Source: Bradyrhizobium sp. 199
GTDB lineage: Bacteria; Pseudomonadota; Alphaproteobacteria; Rhizobiales; Xanthobacteraceae
Direction: 5' to 3'
DNA length: 64,000 nucleotides
Assembly (NCBI RefSeq): GCF_023073355.1
Contig: NZ_JADPJI010000002.1
Location: forward strand, 1,302,001 to 1,366,000
Both the position numbers and the translations under genes were made by a program. This document shows, in pieces, positions 52,886 through 61,919 of this stretch. Numbering within the stretch: position 1 is the first letter of the stretch; each line of letters opens with the position of its first letter. Below the pieces are notes generated by a model. It worked only from the letters and a program-made list of their open reading frames with translations, did not search any database and was not told where the DNA came from.

Positions 52886-53125
52886 ATGTTGCCTCAGTTC
52901 GGCGCAGCCGTTCGCAAGAAGAAGCTCGACAGTGCCGTCACCGCCGATATCGGCGGAGCACCTGACAAGGCGTCGGTGGACGCGGCCTGGCTCGTGCTGG
53001 AAGCCGCAAATGATCTGGGCGACCACGCCGCGATCGAAGCCTGCCGCCGCGTCATCGACGCCGAGCTGAACGGCACGGTTGCCGGCGGCTCGGACATCGA
53101 TCTGGTGTTGGGATATTTCCGGTAA
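52886..53125 (+). CDS. Small hypothetical protein
   Basis: A 79-residue protein: MLPQFGAAVRKKKLDSAVTA, then SVDAAWLVLEAANDLGDHAA and IEACRRVIDAELNG. It reads as two helical hairpins. GGGGAG precedes the ATG by eight bases. It follows the DUF2336 gene by 28 bases on the same strand and may be its partner. No known domain. Confidence 0.65.
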   Translation: MLPQFGAAVRKKKLDSAVTADIGGAPDKASVDAAWLVLEAANDLGDHAAIEACRRVIDAELNGTVAGGSDIDLVLGYFR

Positions 53126-53164
53126 GACGGCGTACCTGGATCGACGCAGCGAATCCTCGACCGT

Positions 53165-54871
53165 TCAACAGGAATTGGAGCGCTTGGATCCTGCCTCGGG
53201 CTGTAGACTTGATCTTGCCGCGCTCAGCGCTGCCGCCAGCTCCTCGATATGGTAGGGCTTCGCGAGGATCTGGATGCCCGCTGCGTGAGCGTCGTGGGCT
53301 GAGGCTTCGGCATATCCGCTGGTCAATAATACCGGGATGTCGCTTCGCCGCTTTCGGATCTCGCGCGCGAGCTCGACGCCGTTCATGCCGCCCGGCATCA
53401 TGATGTCCGAAAAAACAACATCGACCGAGCGGGCATCGGCCAAAGCGCCGAGCGCCGCGGCAGCGCTGGCGGCGCGCGTGACTTCGTAACCGAGCTGGCC
53501 GAGCATCTCGCTGACCAGCGCGGCAACCTCGTCGTCGTCTTCAACCAGCAGGACCTGGCCCTGGTTGCTTCTTTTCGGCCGCACCCGGGTGAGGTCGATC
53601 AGATGTCGCTCGCTGGAAGGAAGATCGTACGATCGCGGTAAGTACAGCTCGATGCTCGTGCCTCGGCCGACCTCCGATCGAATTCGCACGGTGCCCCGGG
53701 ACTGGGTCGCAAATCCGTGGACCTGCGCGAGCCCAAGTCCCGAGCCCTTGCCGACGTCCTTGGTCGTGAAGAACGGCTCGTAAACCCGGGACAGGATCTC
53801 GGGAGCCATGCCGACGCCTGTGTCGATCACGGACAGCCGGACATAGTCGCCGGCGATCTCATCGTCGTTCAGACCGGGCAGATTCTCGCCGCGGACGAGG
53901 ATCGTACCGCCATTGGGCATAGCGTCGCGGGCGTTGACGGCCAAATTGAGGAACACCAGCTCGAGTTCTCCGGGATCGACCTCCACCGGCCACAGCGAAT
54001 CCGGAAGCTCGAACTCGACATGGACGTCGCCTCTCAGGCTTCGATCGAGCAGTTCACGCATGCCGCCGATCTGCGCAGCGATGTCGACGGGCTCCGGTCG
54101 AAGCTTCTGACGGCGCGAGAACGCCAGCAGCTGCTTGGTCAGGCTGGCGCCGCGCTGCGCTGCCTGGATCATACCGTCCATCAGGCGGCGGCGTCTGTTC
54201 GGATCCGACTGGCGGTCGAGCATGTCGAGGCCGCCGGATATCACCATCAGCAGATTGTTGAAGTCGTGCGCCACGCCGCCGGTGAGCTGGCCGATGGCTT
54301 CGATCTTCTGAGCCTGGCGAAGCGTCTCCTCGACGCGGGCGCGCTCGTTCATTTCGAGGCGCAGTTGCTCGTTGGCGTCCTTCAGCTCGCGCGTCCGCTC
54401 CACGACGAGCTTCTCGAGCTCCTGTGCACTCTGCTCGCGTGCCTCGAGGAGAGCCCGGATTTCGTACTGGCGCCGGCGCGCCCGTATCGCTGATTGGATC
54501 GCGCTGGTCAGCGTGATCGGCTGCACGGGCCGTTCGAGCAGCGAAACGTTGCGGAGGATCTCGACCATCCGATGGCGCCAGGCGACGACCGCCTGCTGCT
54601 CGCGATGGCTCGTGAGCATGACAAAGGGAAGATCCGACCATGGCGGCTGCCGCTCGACCCATTCTGCCAACGGTGCCGTTTCCTTTCCGAACAACCCTTC
54701 CTCGGCCAGGAATACCGCTCCGACCCCGGCGTTCAACGCGCTGACGAGTTCAGGCAGAGTTCGGCAATTGACCGCTTCGAGGCCCGAGCTGCGGAAAAGA
54801 TCGGTGGACGCCGGTCCGTCGCGGCCGATCGGAGCGTAGACGAGAACCTGATGACCGCGGGCGGGGCTCAT
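53165..54871 (-). CDS. Hybrid histidine kinase with receiver domain
   Basis: A 568-residue cytoplasmic kinase. The N-terminal 130 residues look like a degenerate receiver: the phosphoacceptor Asp is missing (GAVFLAEEGL) and the Lys-Pro pair reads ERPV. A coiled coil follows, then HisKA with His202 (GGVAHDFNNLLMVISGG), an ATPase domain (NLAVNARDAMPNGG, DTGVGM, FFTTKDVGKGSGLGLAQVHG) and a C-terminal receiver with intact Asp (VVFSDIMMPGG) and Lys (ILAKPYH). It overlaps the KaiC-like gene by four bases (ATGA at 54868-54871). Confidence 0.9.
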   Translation of the reverse strand: MSPARGHQVLVYAPIGRDGPASTDLFRSSGLEAVNCRTLPELVSALNAGVGAVFLAEEGLFGKETAPLAEWVERQPPWSDLPFVMLTSHREQQAVVAWRHRMVEILRNVSLLERPVQPITLTSAIQSAIRARRRQYEIRALLEAREQSAQELEKLVVERTRELKDANEQLRLEMNERARVEETLRQAQKIEAIGQLTGGVAHDFNNLLMVISGGLDMLDRQSDPNRRRRLMDGMIQAAQRGASLTKQLLAFSRRQKLRPEPVDIAAQIGGMRELLDRSLRGDVHVEFELPDSLWPVEVDPGELELVFLNLAVNARDAMPNGGTILVRGENLPGLNDDEIAGDYVRLSVIDTGVGMAPEILSRVYEPFFTTKDVGKGSGLGLAQVHGFATQSRGTVRIRSEVGRGTSIELYLPRSYDLPSSERHLIDLTRVRPKRSNQGQVLLVEDDDEVAALVSEMLGQLGYEVTRAASAAAALGALADARSVDVVFSDIMMPGGMNGVELAREIRKRRSDIPVLLTSGYAEASAHDAHAAGIQILAKPYHIEELAAALSAARSSLQPEAGSKRSNSC

Positions 54872-56382
54872 TCCGCCGATCCTTCCGGCAGCGTCGTCCC
54901 GGTATAGTGCGGAGTGCCGGAGAAGATGCCGCTGAAGTTCTTCAACGGTGGCCCGAGCACGACGCCGCGGCTGGTGAGGCGAAATTCGCGGATGGTATGC
55001 TCGTGATTGCCGCTGCGCTTCTTGACGACAGACAAGGCGCGCCGAACCGTTCCGCCTGCTTCGAAATAGCGCAGCATCAGTACCGAATCACTGAGATAGC
55101 TGATGTCGAGCGGCGTCTCTGCCGGGCCGACCAGCCCATGTTGGGCAAGGATCAGGATGGTCATCACGCCTTGCTGTCCGAGATAAGTCAGCAGCTCGTG
55201 CATTTGCAGGATGAGGAATCGCTCGTCCGGCATCGCGTGCATATAGCCGTTCAGACTATCGATGATGACGATGCGGGCTTTGTCGACTTCGACGCTTTGC
55301 CGCACGATTGCGGCGAACTCGCCCGGGGACAGCTCGGCTGGATCAATTTGTTGAAACCGAAGCACCCCCGACTCGATGTGGCGTTCCATGGGCAGTCCCA
55401 GGGTGCGGGCGCGGGCCTCGATCGTGCCGCGGCCTTCGTCGAACGCGAAAAACACCGCGTGCTCGCCACGTTCGGCCGCTGCGATCGCATAGCTGAGTGC
55501 CAGCGACGATTTACCGACACCGGCAGCGCCTAACAGAAGCGCATTGGTGCCGCGCTCCAGTCCGCCGCCGAGGAGTTGGTCGATCTCGGCATTGCCGCTG
55601 GGCGTGACCTCGCCGGTAAAGGGCGTGTGATGTTCGGCCGCTATCAGCCGCGGGAAGATGCGCAGGCCGCCTCGTTCGATGTTGAAATCGTGGAAGCCGC
55701 CGCGAAAGCGCATCCCGCGCATCTTGATCACGCGAAGCCGACGTCGCTCCGACCCATAGTCGAGGGCAAGCTGTTCGAGCATCACCACGCCGTGCGCGAT
55801 CGAATGCAGCTGCAGGTCGTCCTGAGACGACGACAGATCGTCGAGCAGGACGATGGTGCAGTTGCGCTTGGCGAAGAAATGCTTCAGGGCCAGTACCTGC
55901 CGCCTGTAGCGCAACGGGTTTTGGGCGAGCAGGCGAAGTTCGGAGAGGCTGTCGAGCACAACGCGGGCAGGGTTGATCCGATCGACCTCCTTGAAGATCA
56001 CATTGGTGGTTTCACTCAGTTCCATCTCGGCAGGATGAAACACGGTGAGCTCCCGGTCGGGATCGAGCGTCGTTTCAGGCGGGACCAACTCGAAGATATC
56101 GACGCCGTCCAGCGACCAGCCGTGCCGCTGCGCGACGACGCTCAGCTCCCTCTTGGTTTCGGACAGCGAGATATAGAGCACGCGTTCGCCATCATGCGCT
56201 CCCCTCAGTAGGAATTGCAGCGCGATCGTGGTCTTGCCGGTGCCCGGCCTTCCCTCATAGAGATACATCCGGTTGGCATCCAAGCCGCCGCCCAGGATGT
56301 CATCAAGGCCCTCGCTGCCGGTGGAAACTCTTGGCAAATCTTTGGGGCTGCTATCGGAAGCACCCGTGGACGTACCGGTCAT
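54868..56382 (-). CDS. Two-domain KaiC-like ATPase
   Basis: A 504-residue RecA-type protein with two KaiC domains: Walker A GRPGTGKTT (44-52) in the first and GAAGVGKSS (285-293) in the second. At the catalytic Glu-Glu position of KaiC the first domain has Ser74-Glu75 and the second has Asp315-Glu316. At the CII phosphosites, Thr423 and Ser428 match KaiC Thr426 and Ser431, while the position of Thr432 is Tyr429. kaiA and kaiB are absent. GAGGGGG precedes ATG 56382. Translationally coupled to the kinase downstream. Confidence 0.92.
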   Translation of the reverse strand: MTGTSTGASDSSPKDLPRVSTGSEGLDDILGGGLDANRMYLYEGRPGTGKTTIALQFLLRGAHDGERVLYISLSETKRELSVVAQRHGWSLDGVDIFELVPPETTLDPDRELTVFHPAEMELSETTNVIFKEVDRINPARVVLDSLSELRLLAQNPLRYRRQVLALKHFFAKRNCTIVLLDDLSSSQDDLQLHSIAHGVVMLEQLALDYGSERRRLRVIKMRGMRFRGGFHDFNIERGGLRIFPRLIAAEHHTPFTGEVTPSGNAEIDQLLGGGLERGTNALLLGAAGVGKSSLALSYAIAAAERGEHAVFFAFDEGRGTIEARARTLGLPMERHIESGVLRFQQIDPAELSPGEFAAIVRQSVEVDKARIVIIDSLNGYMHAMPDERFLILQMHELLTYLGQQGVMTILILAQHGLVGPAETPLDISYLSDSVLMLRYFEAGGTVRRALSVVKKRSGNHEHTIREFRLTSRGVVLGPPLKNFSGIFSGTPHYTGTTLPEGSAE

Positions 56383-56471
56383 TGCACCCCCTCAAAGCAT
56401 TCCCAAAAAGAAGACCCGTGTTTGCCCCGGCGGCCACGCGTAGCCGGGACCGGACCACAGGGTCGGTACAA

Positions 56472-56498
56472 GGAACTCACAGTTGGGCTTTGAGTTCC
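56472..56498. promoter_or_regulatory. 8-bp inverted repeat upstream of the KaiC-like gene
   Basis: GGAACTCA (56472-56479) and TGAGTTCC (56491-56498) around an 11-base spacer, 90 bases upstream of the KaiC-like start and 175 bases past the GNAT stop. It may be an operator or a weak terminator. The rest of this 290-base gap shows nothing clear. Confidence 0.4.
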
Positions 56499-56672
56499 GG
56501 GGTTCCATCGTCCGCCAAGGGGCGGCCTGAAGCAGCTTGGACGCGTCGGACAGGCGATGCCTGCCGGCCGCCGATCAGCAGGGCGTCGGCTCGGCAGCCT
56601 TGGCTTGAGGTGCGGGGATCGTTCGTGCCGTGTCGGTTCAAAGCAGACCATGCACCGGTCGGTCCGGGCGAC

Positions 56673-57158
56673 TTACCGCCGTTTCCGGTAGATCACCACG
56701 TCCTCGCCGCGACTGTTCGCGCTCCGCTCGAGGAGATAGTCTGATCTCTCCAGCACGCGGCGGGATGCACCGTTCCCGACATTCACGATGCCGATGAGAG
56801 ATGGCAGCGCGAGCTGTAACAGCCCGATGTCCGTCATCGCGGCCGCAATCTCGGTTGCAAATCCCTGGCCCCAGAATTCGCGTTTGAACGCGTAGAAGAT
56901 CTCGATTTCGTCGATGTCATCGACGAGGATGTGCCGGACCGCGAACGCCCCGTATTTTGTTCGTAGCGTCCAGAGTCCGAACCCGTGCTGGTCCCAATGC
57001 GCCATGTTGGTCGCGATATAGGTCTTCGTGACGTCGGGCGTCCGCACCCCACCGAGATAGCGGGAGACTTCGGAATCCTGATGGAGCGCGACGAGGTCGG
57101 CGAGGTGACTTTCGTTCAGTCGCTCGGCGGATAGCCGATTCGTGCTGAAGTGATCCAT
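56673..57158 (-). CDS. GNAT N-acetyltransferase (RimJ/RimL-like)
   Basis: A 161-residue acetyltransferase of the type that modifies protein N-termini or small amines. Early block RLSAERLNESHLADLVALHQDSEVSRYLGG; acetyl-CoA motif A in YAFKREFWGQGFATEIAAAM (Q-x-x-G-x-G/A variant WGQGFA); then the typical LIGIVNVGNGASRRVLERSDY. ATG 57158 is used; a GTG at 57179 would extend it by seven residues. A single-gene unit between the feo operon and the KaiC-like gene. Confidence 0.88.
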   Translation of the reverse strand: MDHFSTNRLSAERLNESHLADLVALHQDSEVSRYLGGVRTPDVTKTYIATNMAHWDQHGFGLWTLRTKYGAFAVRHILVDDIDEIEIFYAFKREFWGQGFATEIAAAMTDIGLLQLALPSLIGIVNVGNGASRRVLERSDYLLERSANSRGEDVVIYRKRR

Positions 57159-57375
57159 GACTGAAGAGGTCGTCACCAAGAGCGGGTCATCAACTGGTCG
57201 CCAGTTGGATGCCGCTAAAGTCGATCATGTCATCGTGCCAGTGTTTTGCCCGACGGGTCAACCTGCCGGTGGCCCGATCTGCGGTCGGATGATTTTTGCA
57301 CACGCGTAAGCCATTGAATTCACAAACCCCGTCTACTGTGCATGGGGTTGTTTTCGCGAGTTTGGCTTCTGAGGC

Positions 57376-59247
57376 CTAGCCCGCCCCCAACGCGACCGCG
57401 ACATTGTACGTCAACAGGCTCGCCGCATAGGCCAGCACCAGCATGTAGGTGAAGGTCACCGCCATCCAGGTCCAGCTTCCGGTCTCGCGCCGGATCACGG
57501 CAAGCGTCGAGGCGCATTGCGGAGCGAAGATGTACCAGGCCAGCATCGACAGGGCGGTTGCGAGCGACCATTTCGTCGCCAGCACCTGGCCGATCTGCTC
57601 GGCCGCTTCCTTGCCGCCTTCGATCGCGTAGACGGTGCCGAGGGCTGCGACCGCGACCTCGCGCGCCGCCATGCCCGGGATCAGCGCGACCGCGATCTGC
57701 CAGTTGAAGCCGACCGGGGCGAGCAGCGGCTCGAGCGCCTTGCCGATGATCGCAGCCAGGCTGAAGTCGATTGCGGGCTCGGTGGCGCCTGCGGGCGGCT
57801 GCGGGAACGAGGCCAGAAACCAGATCAGCACCATCATCGAGAAGATCGTGGTGCCGGCGCGCACCAGGAACATCTTGGCGCGGGTGTAGATGCCGATCGC
57901 GATCGATTTCAGCCGCGGCATCTTGTAGTCCGGCAGCTCCAGCATGAACGGCGCCGGCGCATAGTCGCGCAGCATGAAGAATTTGATGAGGAACGAGACG
58001 ATGAGTGCGCTGGCGATGCCGGCGGCGTAGAGGCCGAACATCACGAGGCCCTGCAGGTTGATGAAGCCCCAGACGTCCTTCGCCGGAATGAAGGCGGAGA
58101 TGATCAGCGTGTAGACCGGAATGCGCGCCGAGCAGGTCATCAGCGGCGCGATCAGGATCGTGGTCAGCCGGTCGCGCTTGTTGTCGATCACGCGCGTCGC
58201 CATGATGCCGGGAATGGCGCAGGCAAAGCTCGACAGCAGCGGAATGAAGGCGCGGCCGTGCAGCCCCGCGCCGCCCATGATGCGGTCCATCAGGAACGCG
58301 GCGCGCGCCATGTAGCCGAAATCTTCCAGGAGCAGGATGAACAGGAAGATGAGAATGATCTGCGGCAGGAATACGATGACGCTGCCGACTCCCGAGATCA
58401 CGCCGTTCTGCAGGAAGCTCTGCAACAGGCCGTCGGGCAGGGTGGCCCGCACGAGCTCCCCGAGCGCGTCGAAGCTGGACTTCAGCAGGTCCATCGCCGG
58501 TTGCGCCCAGGCGAACACCGCCTGGAACATCACGAACAGGATCAGCGTCAGCACCATGAGGCCGCAGACGGGATGCAGCACGACCGCGTCGATCCGCGCG
58601 GTCCAGGTGTCGGGTCTAGCAGGCAGGCTGACGCAGTCGGCGATGATGCGGTCGGCCTCTCGCTGCGTCGCGCGCAGTTCGGCGACGCTGAGCGCGCGCC
58701 AGCTGTTCGCCTCGGCCTCGGCGGCGATTTTTGCCGAGATCTCGTCGGTCAGCCTCAGGAGGTCGGCGGTGCCGCCCTTGCGCACCGCGATCGAGGTGAC
58801 CACGGGCAGGCCGAGCTCCTTGGCGAGCCGCTCGACATCGACGGTGATGCCGCGGCGGGCGGCAATGTCGAACATGTTGAGCACGAGGACCATCGGCCGT
58901 CCGGTGCGCTTGAGCTCGAGCAACAGGCGGATGGTCAGCCGCAGATTGGTCGCATCGGCCACGCACAGCACGAGATCGGGCACGCTCTCGCCGGAGGCCT
59001 TGCCGAGCACGAAATCGCGGGTGATCTCCTCGTCCGGGCTGCGGCCGCGCAGCGAATAGGTGCCGGGCAGGTCGACCACCGAGACCTGGCGTCCCTGGGG
59101 CGTGACGAAGAAGCCTTCCTTGCGTTCGACGGTGACGCCGGGATAGTTCGCGACCTTCTGCCGGCTGCCGGTCAGGGCGTTGAACAGCGAGGTCTTGCCG
59201 CTGTTCGGCGTGCCCACCAGGGCGAGATGCAGCAGGGGTAATTCCAT
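57376..59247 (-). CDS. feoB: Ferrous iron transporter FeoB
   Basis: A 623-residue permease. G-domain motifs: G1 GTPNSGKTS (12-20), G3 DLPGTYSLR, G4 NMFD. The membrane part has two Gate repeats (CAIPGIMATRVIDNKRDRLTT with LMTCSARIPVYTLII, and IPGMAAREVAVAALGTVY) and the FeoB core. It imports Fe2+ across the inner membrane. feoA lies 37 bases upstream on the same strand. FeoC is not encoded. The protein is shorter than E. coli FeoB (773) and similar in size to other rhizobial FeoBs. Confidence 0.95.
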   Translation of the reverse strand: MELPLLHLALVGTPNSGKTSLFNALTGSRQKVANYPGVTVERKEGFFVTPQGRQVSVVDLPGTYSLRGRSPDEEITRDFVLGKASGESVPDLVLCVADATNLRLTIRLLLELKRTGRPMVLVLNMFDIAARRGITVDVERLAKELGLPVVTSIAVRKGGTADLLRLTDEISAKIAAEAEANSWRALSVAELRATQREADRIIADCVSLPARPDTWTARIDAVVLHPVCGLMVLTLILFVMFQAVFAWAQPAMDLLKSSFDALGELVRATLPDGLLQSFLQNGVISGVGSVIVFLPQIILIFLFILLLEDFGYMARAAFLMDRIMGGAGLHGRAFIPLLSSFACAIPGIMATRVIDNKRDRLTTILIAPLMTCSARIPVYTLIISAFIPAKDVWGFINLQGLVMFGLYAAGIASALIVSFLIKFFMLRDYAPAPFMLELPDYKMPRLKSIAIGIYTRAKMFLVRAGTTIFSMMVLIWFLASFPQPPAGATEPAIDFSLAAIIGKALEPLLAPVGFNWQIAVALIPGMAAREVAVAALGTVYAIEGGKEAAEQIGQVLATKWSLATALSMLAWYIFAPQCASTLAVIRRETGSWTWMAVTFTYMLVLAYAASLLTYNVAVALGAG

Positions 59248-59284
59248 GGAATCACTGGTCCGGGATCAGAGGTCCGGTCGCGGT

Positions 59285-59560
59285 CTAGGCGACGATGATG
59301 GCCATGGCTTCGCGGCGGCGGACCGCGATCGTGATGCTGTCGACCCGCACGGCGATCGGGTCACGCCCGACCAGCCCCTCATGCAAGACCTCGACCCGGG
59401 CGCCCTCGACGAAGCCGAGTTCGATCAGGCGGCTCTCGAGCTCGATGTCCGAGAGCGCCGAGCCGGCCTCGCGAGCGGAAAGATGCTGGATGACGCCGGT
59501 ATAGCCGCGCTTGGCCAAACCCAGCGGTATGTGCGGGCGCGTGTCATTGGTGTCAGTCAT
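59285..59560 (-). CDS. feoA: Ferrous iron transport protein FeoA
   Basis: A 91-residue SH3-like protein, MTDTNDTRPHIPLGLAKRGY, with the FeoA core LIELGFVEGARVEVLHEGLVGRDPIAVRV and DSITIAVRRREAMAIIV. It assists FeoB, gene next downstream. An ATG at 59560 is better placed than 59575. The region upstream holds a candidate iron-control element. Confidence 0.93.
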   Translation of the reverse strand: MTDTNDTRPHIPLGLAKRGYTGVIQHLSAREAGSALSDIELESRLIELGFVEGARVEVLHEGLVGRDPIAVRVDSITIAVRRREAMAIIVA

Positions 59561-59619
59561 GCCCTGTATTTTCAACGCAGGGCAGTGAGGTCAAGCGCGC
59601 GTGCTCGCCGAAACCGCAC

Positions 59620-59637
59620 CTTAGAGTGATTTTAAAG
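59620..59637. promoter_or_regulatory. Possible Irr-type iron-control element upstream of feoAB
   Basis: CTTAGAGTGATTTTAAAG, 60 bases upstream of feoA, resembles the rhizobial iron-control element (TTTAGAANNNTTCTAA) in the TTAGA and TAAA halves, with several mismatches. A role is inferred from position and the genus. Confidence 0.35.
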
Positions 59638-59681
59638 TGCGGCTCACGGAGCGCTGTCGAAAAGGCGCCCCCGAGGATTGG

Positions 59682-59936
59682 CTACTGGGCCGGGACGTTG
59701 TTGTCCGGCTGGGCGGCCATGGCCCGGCTCCTGAAGTAGTCCAGGACGAACAGACGGATCGCCGAGGACAGGTTGCCCTGCTGGCGATTGTTGTCGATCT
59801 CGCCGACGAGCTCGGACAACGTCATGTTGCGCAGGGCGGAAATCTCCTTCATGCCGTTCCAGAACGCCTCTTCGAGGCTGACGCTGGTCTTGTGCCCGGC
59901 GACAACGATCGACCGTTTCACCACGGGCGATTTCAT
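59682..59936 (-). CDS. Ribbon-helix-helix domain protein
   Basis: An 84-residue protein: MKSPVVKRSIVVAGHKTSVS, then LEEAFWNGMKEISALRNMTL and SAIRLFVLDYFRSR, which fits the alphaproteobacterial ribbon-helix-helix family (Ribbon_helix_4). Such proteins are small DNA-binding dimers. Its start overlaps the stop of the DUF4169 gene by four bases (ATGA at 59933-59936). Confidence 0.8.
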   Translation of the reverse strand: MKSPVVKRSIVVAGHKTSVSLEEAFWNGMKEISALRNMTLSELVGEIDNNRQQGNLSSAIRLFVLDYFRSRAMAAQPDNNVPAQ

Positions 59937-60121
59937 GGCTGCTCCTCGCGATCGATCTGATGCTGATCCAGGTGCGCCTTCGCCTTGTCCGCGCGCGTCT
60001 CTTGCGTCGACCGTTCCGCCTTCGTGCGGCCGAACTTCGTCCGGTTGGCGTCCGCCTGTTTCGCCGAGGCTTCCCGCTCGGCGCGCTTCCTGAAGCGATT
60101 CAGGTTGATGACGTTCCCCAT
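59933..60121 (-). CDS. DUF4169 family small protein
   Basis: A 62-residue, highly charged protein: MGNVINLNRFRKRAEREASA and KQADANRTKFGRTKAER. This is the usual DUF4169 pattern and length. It is translationally coupled to the ribbon-helix-helix gene, a pair conserved in Rhizobiales. Function unknown. The 276 bases between it and fumC contain nothing I can call. Confidence 0.85.
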   Translation of the reverse strand: MGNVINLNRFRKRAEREASAKQADANRTKFGRTKAERSTQETRADKAKAHLDQHQIDREEQP

Positions 60122-60397
60122 GCCGCGTCTCCATCATCCGATCCTCTTCAGGCTGGATGAAACATTCAGAAACAGGGTGCCGCTTTGCGCCCCACAAGAC
60201 TTGATCGCCATTCGCTCGTCCTCGTCAATCGGCGCCTCGGGCCATCAAACGATGAATTTCGCCCCGAGGGGCGGAATGGCTGCGTAGCGCGCCGTCCCGC
60301 CGGAACATTGACGGTAATCAAATCCTGCCCCCAAAGCCGCATATTTCTGGGCGCCGAGCGTCCGTATCACTACGGATGCCTATCGGAATTCGGAATT

Positions 60398-61819
60398 TTA
60401 TCCCGGGCTGGTCATCTTCTCGGGACGCACCAGGCGATCAAACTCGTCCGCCGAGACGAAGCCGAGCCGCAGCGCCTCCTCCTTCAACGTGGTGCCGTTG
60501 GCATGGGCCGTCTTGGCCACCTTGGCGGCGTTGTCGTAGCCGATCTTGGGGGCGAGCGCCGTCACCAGCATCAGCGAACGCTGCATCAGCTCGCTTATGC
60601 GCTTTTCGTCGGCACGGATGCCGCTCACACAATGCTCGGTGAAGGATCGCGCCGCATCGGCCAACAGGCGGATCGAGTGCAGCATGTTGTAGGCGAGCAC
60701 GGGCTTGTAGACGTTGAGCTCGAAATGGCCCTGGCTGCCGGCGACCGTGATCGCGGTGTGATTGCCGAACACCTGGCAGCACACCATGGTCATCGCCTCG
60801 CACTGGGTCGGATTGACCTTGCCCGGCATGATCGAGGAGCCCGGCTCGTTCTCCGGCAGGATCAACTCGCCGAGGCCAGAGCGCGGGCCTGATCCCAACA
60901 GGCGGATGTCGTTGGCGATCTTGAACAGGCCCGTCGCCACCGAATTGACGGCGCCATGCACCAGCACATAGGCATCGTTCGAGGCGAGCGCCTCGAATTT
61001 GTTGGCGGCGCTGGTGAAGGGCAGTTTCGTGATGCCGGCAACGTGCCTTGCGAACAGCTTTGCAAAGCGCGGTTTCGAGTTGAGGCCGGTGCCGACGGCA
61101 GTGCCGCCCTGCGCCAGCGGATAGAGATCCTTCATCGCGACCTTGAGCCGGGCGATGCCGCTCTCGACCTGCGCGGCATAGCCGGAAAATTCCTGGCCGA
61201 GCGTCAGCGGCGTCGCGTCCTGGGTGTGGGTCCGCCCGATCTTGACGATTTTTGCGAACGCCTTCTCCTTCTTGCGCAGCGCGCGGAGCAGCTCACCGAG
61301 CGCTGGGATCAGATCGGCATTGATGCGGCTGGCGGCCGCGATGTGCATCGCGGTCGGGAAAGAGTCGTTCGACGACTGGCTCATGTTGACGTGGTCGTTC
61401 GGATGCACCGGCTTCTTGGCGCCGAGCTCGCCGCCCAAGAGCTCGTTGGCGCGGTTGGCGATCACTTCATTGAGGTTCATGTTGCTCTGCGTGCCGGAGC
61501 CGGTCTGCCACACGACGAGCGGAAAATGATCGTCCAGCCTGCCTTCGATCACCTCGCGCGCGGCGCGGATGATGGCGTCCGCGCGGCGCCGGTCGAGCAG
61601 GCCGAGCTCGAGGTTGGACTGCGCTGCGGCGAGCTTGACGATGCCGAGCGCGTGCACGAGCGCAATCGGCATGCGATCCGTGCCGATGCGAAAGTTCTGG
61701 CGCGAGCGCTCGGTCTGCGCCCCCCAATAGCGGTCGGCGGCGACCTCGATGGGACCGAAGCTGTCGGTCTCGATGCGGGTTGCGGGGCGGGCGGTCTTCG
61801 AGCGGGAAGCTTTGGCCAT
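60398..61819 (-). CDS. fumC: Class II fumarate hydratase
   Basis: A 473-residue TCA-cycle enzyme that interconverts fumarate and malate. Family landmarks: [97 protein letters not shown] and the signature [16 protein letters not shown] with the flexible catalytic Ser loop. Length is normal for FumC. ATG 61831 is an alternative start four codons upstream. Confidence 0.96.
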   Translation of the reverse strand: MAKASRSKTARPATRIETDSFGPIEVAADRYWGAQTERSRQNFRIGTDRMPIALVHALGIVKLAAAQSNLELGLLDRRRADAIIRAAREVIEGRLDDHFPLVVWQTGSGTQSNMNLNEVIANRANELLGGELGAKKPVHPNDHVNMSQSSNDSFPTAMHIAAASRINADLIPALGELLRALRKKEKAFAKIVKIGRTHTQDATPLTLGQEFSGYAAQVESGIARLKVAMKDLYPLAQGGTAVGTGLNSKPRFAKLFARHVAGITKLPFTSAANKFEALASNDAYVLVHGAVNSVATGLFKIANDIRLLGSGPRSGLGELILPENEPGSSIMPGKVNPTQCEAMTMVCCQVFGNHTAITVAGSQGHFELNVYKPVLAYNMLHSIRLLADAARSFTEHCVSGIRADEKRISELMQRSLMLVTALAPKIGYDNAAKVAKTAHANGTTLKEEALRLGFVSADEFDRLVRPEKMTSPG

Positions 61820-61919
61820 GAGCACATCCATTCTGCCGCGCGAACGCCGTGCGGCCTCTTCGTGTGCTCTTTTATATAGGCAGTCTGGCCGGGCGCGACG
61901 GCTTCGCGGCCAGCCTAGA

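Noticed and set aside
54868..56382. Calling the KaiC-like protein a circadian clock component
   Set aside because: kaiA and kaiB are missing, one main phosphosite is Tyr and the coupling is to a histidine kinase, so a clock is not supported.
57517..59241. A 574-codon plus-strand frame opposite feoB
   Set aside because: The product is a highly charged antisense shadow; FeoB motifs on the minus strand are complete.
59682..60121. The DUF4169 and ribbon-helix-helix pair as a toxin-antitoxin module
   Set aside because: The ATGA overlap and a DNA-binding partner looked suggestive, but neither protein resembles a toxin and both are conserved housekeeping-type small proteins in Rhizobiales.
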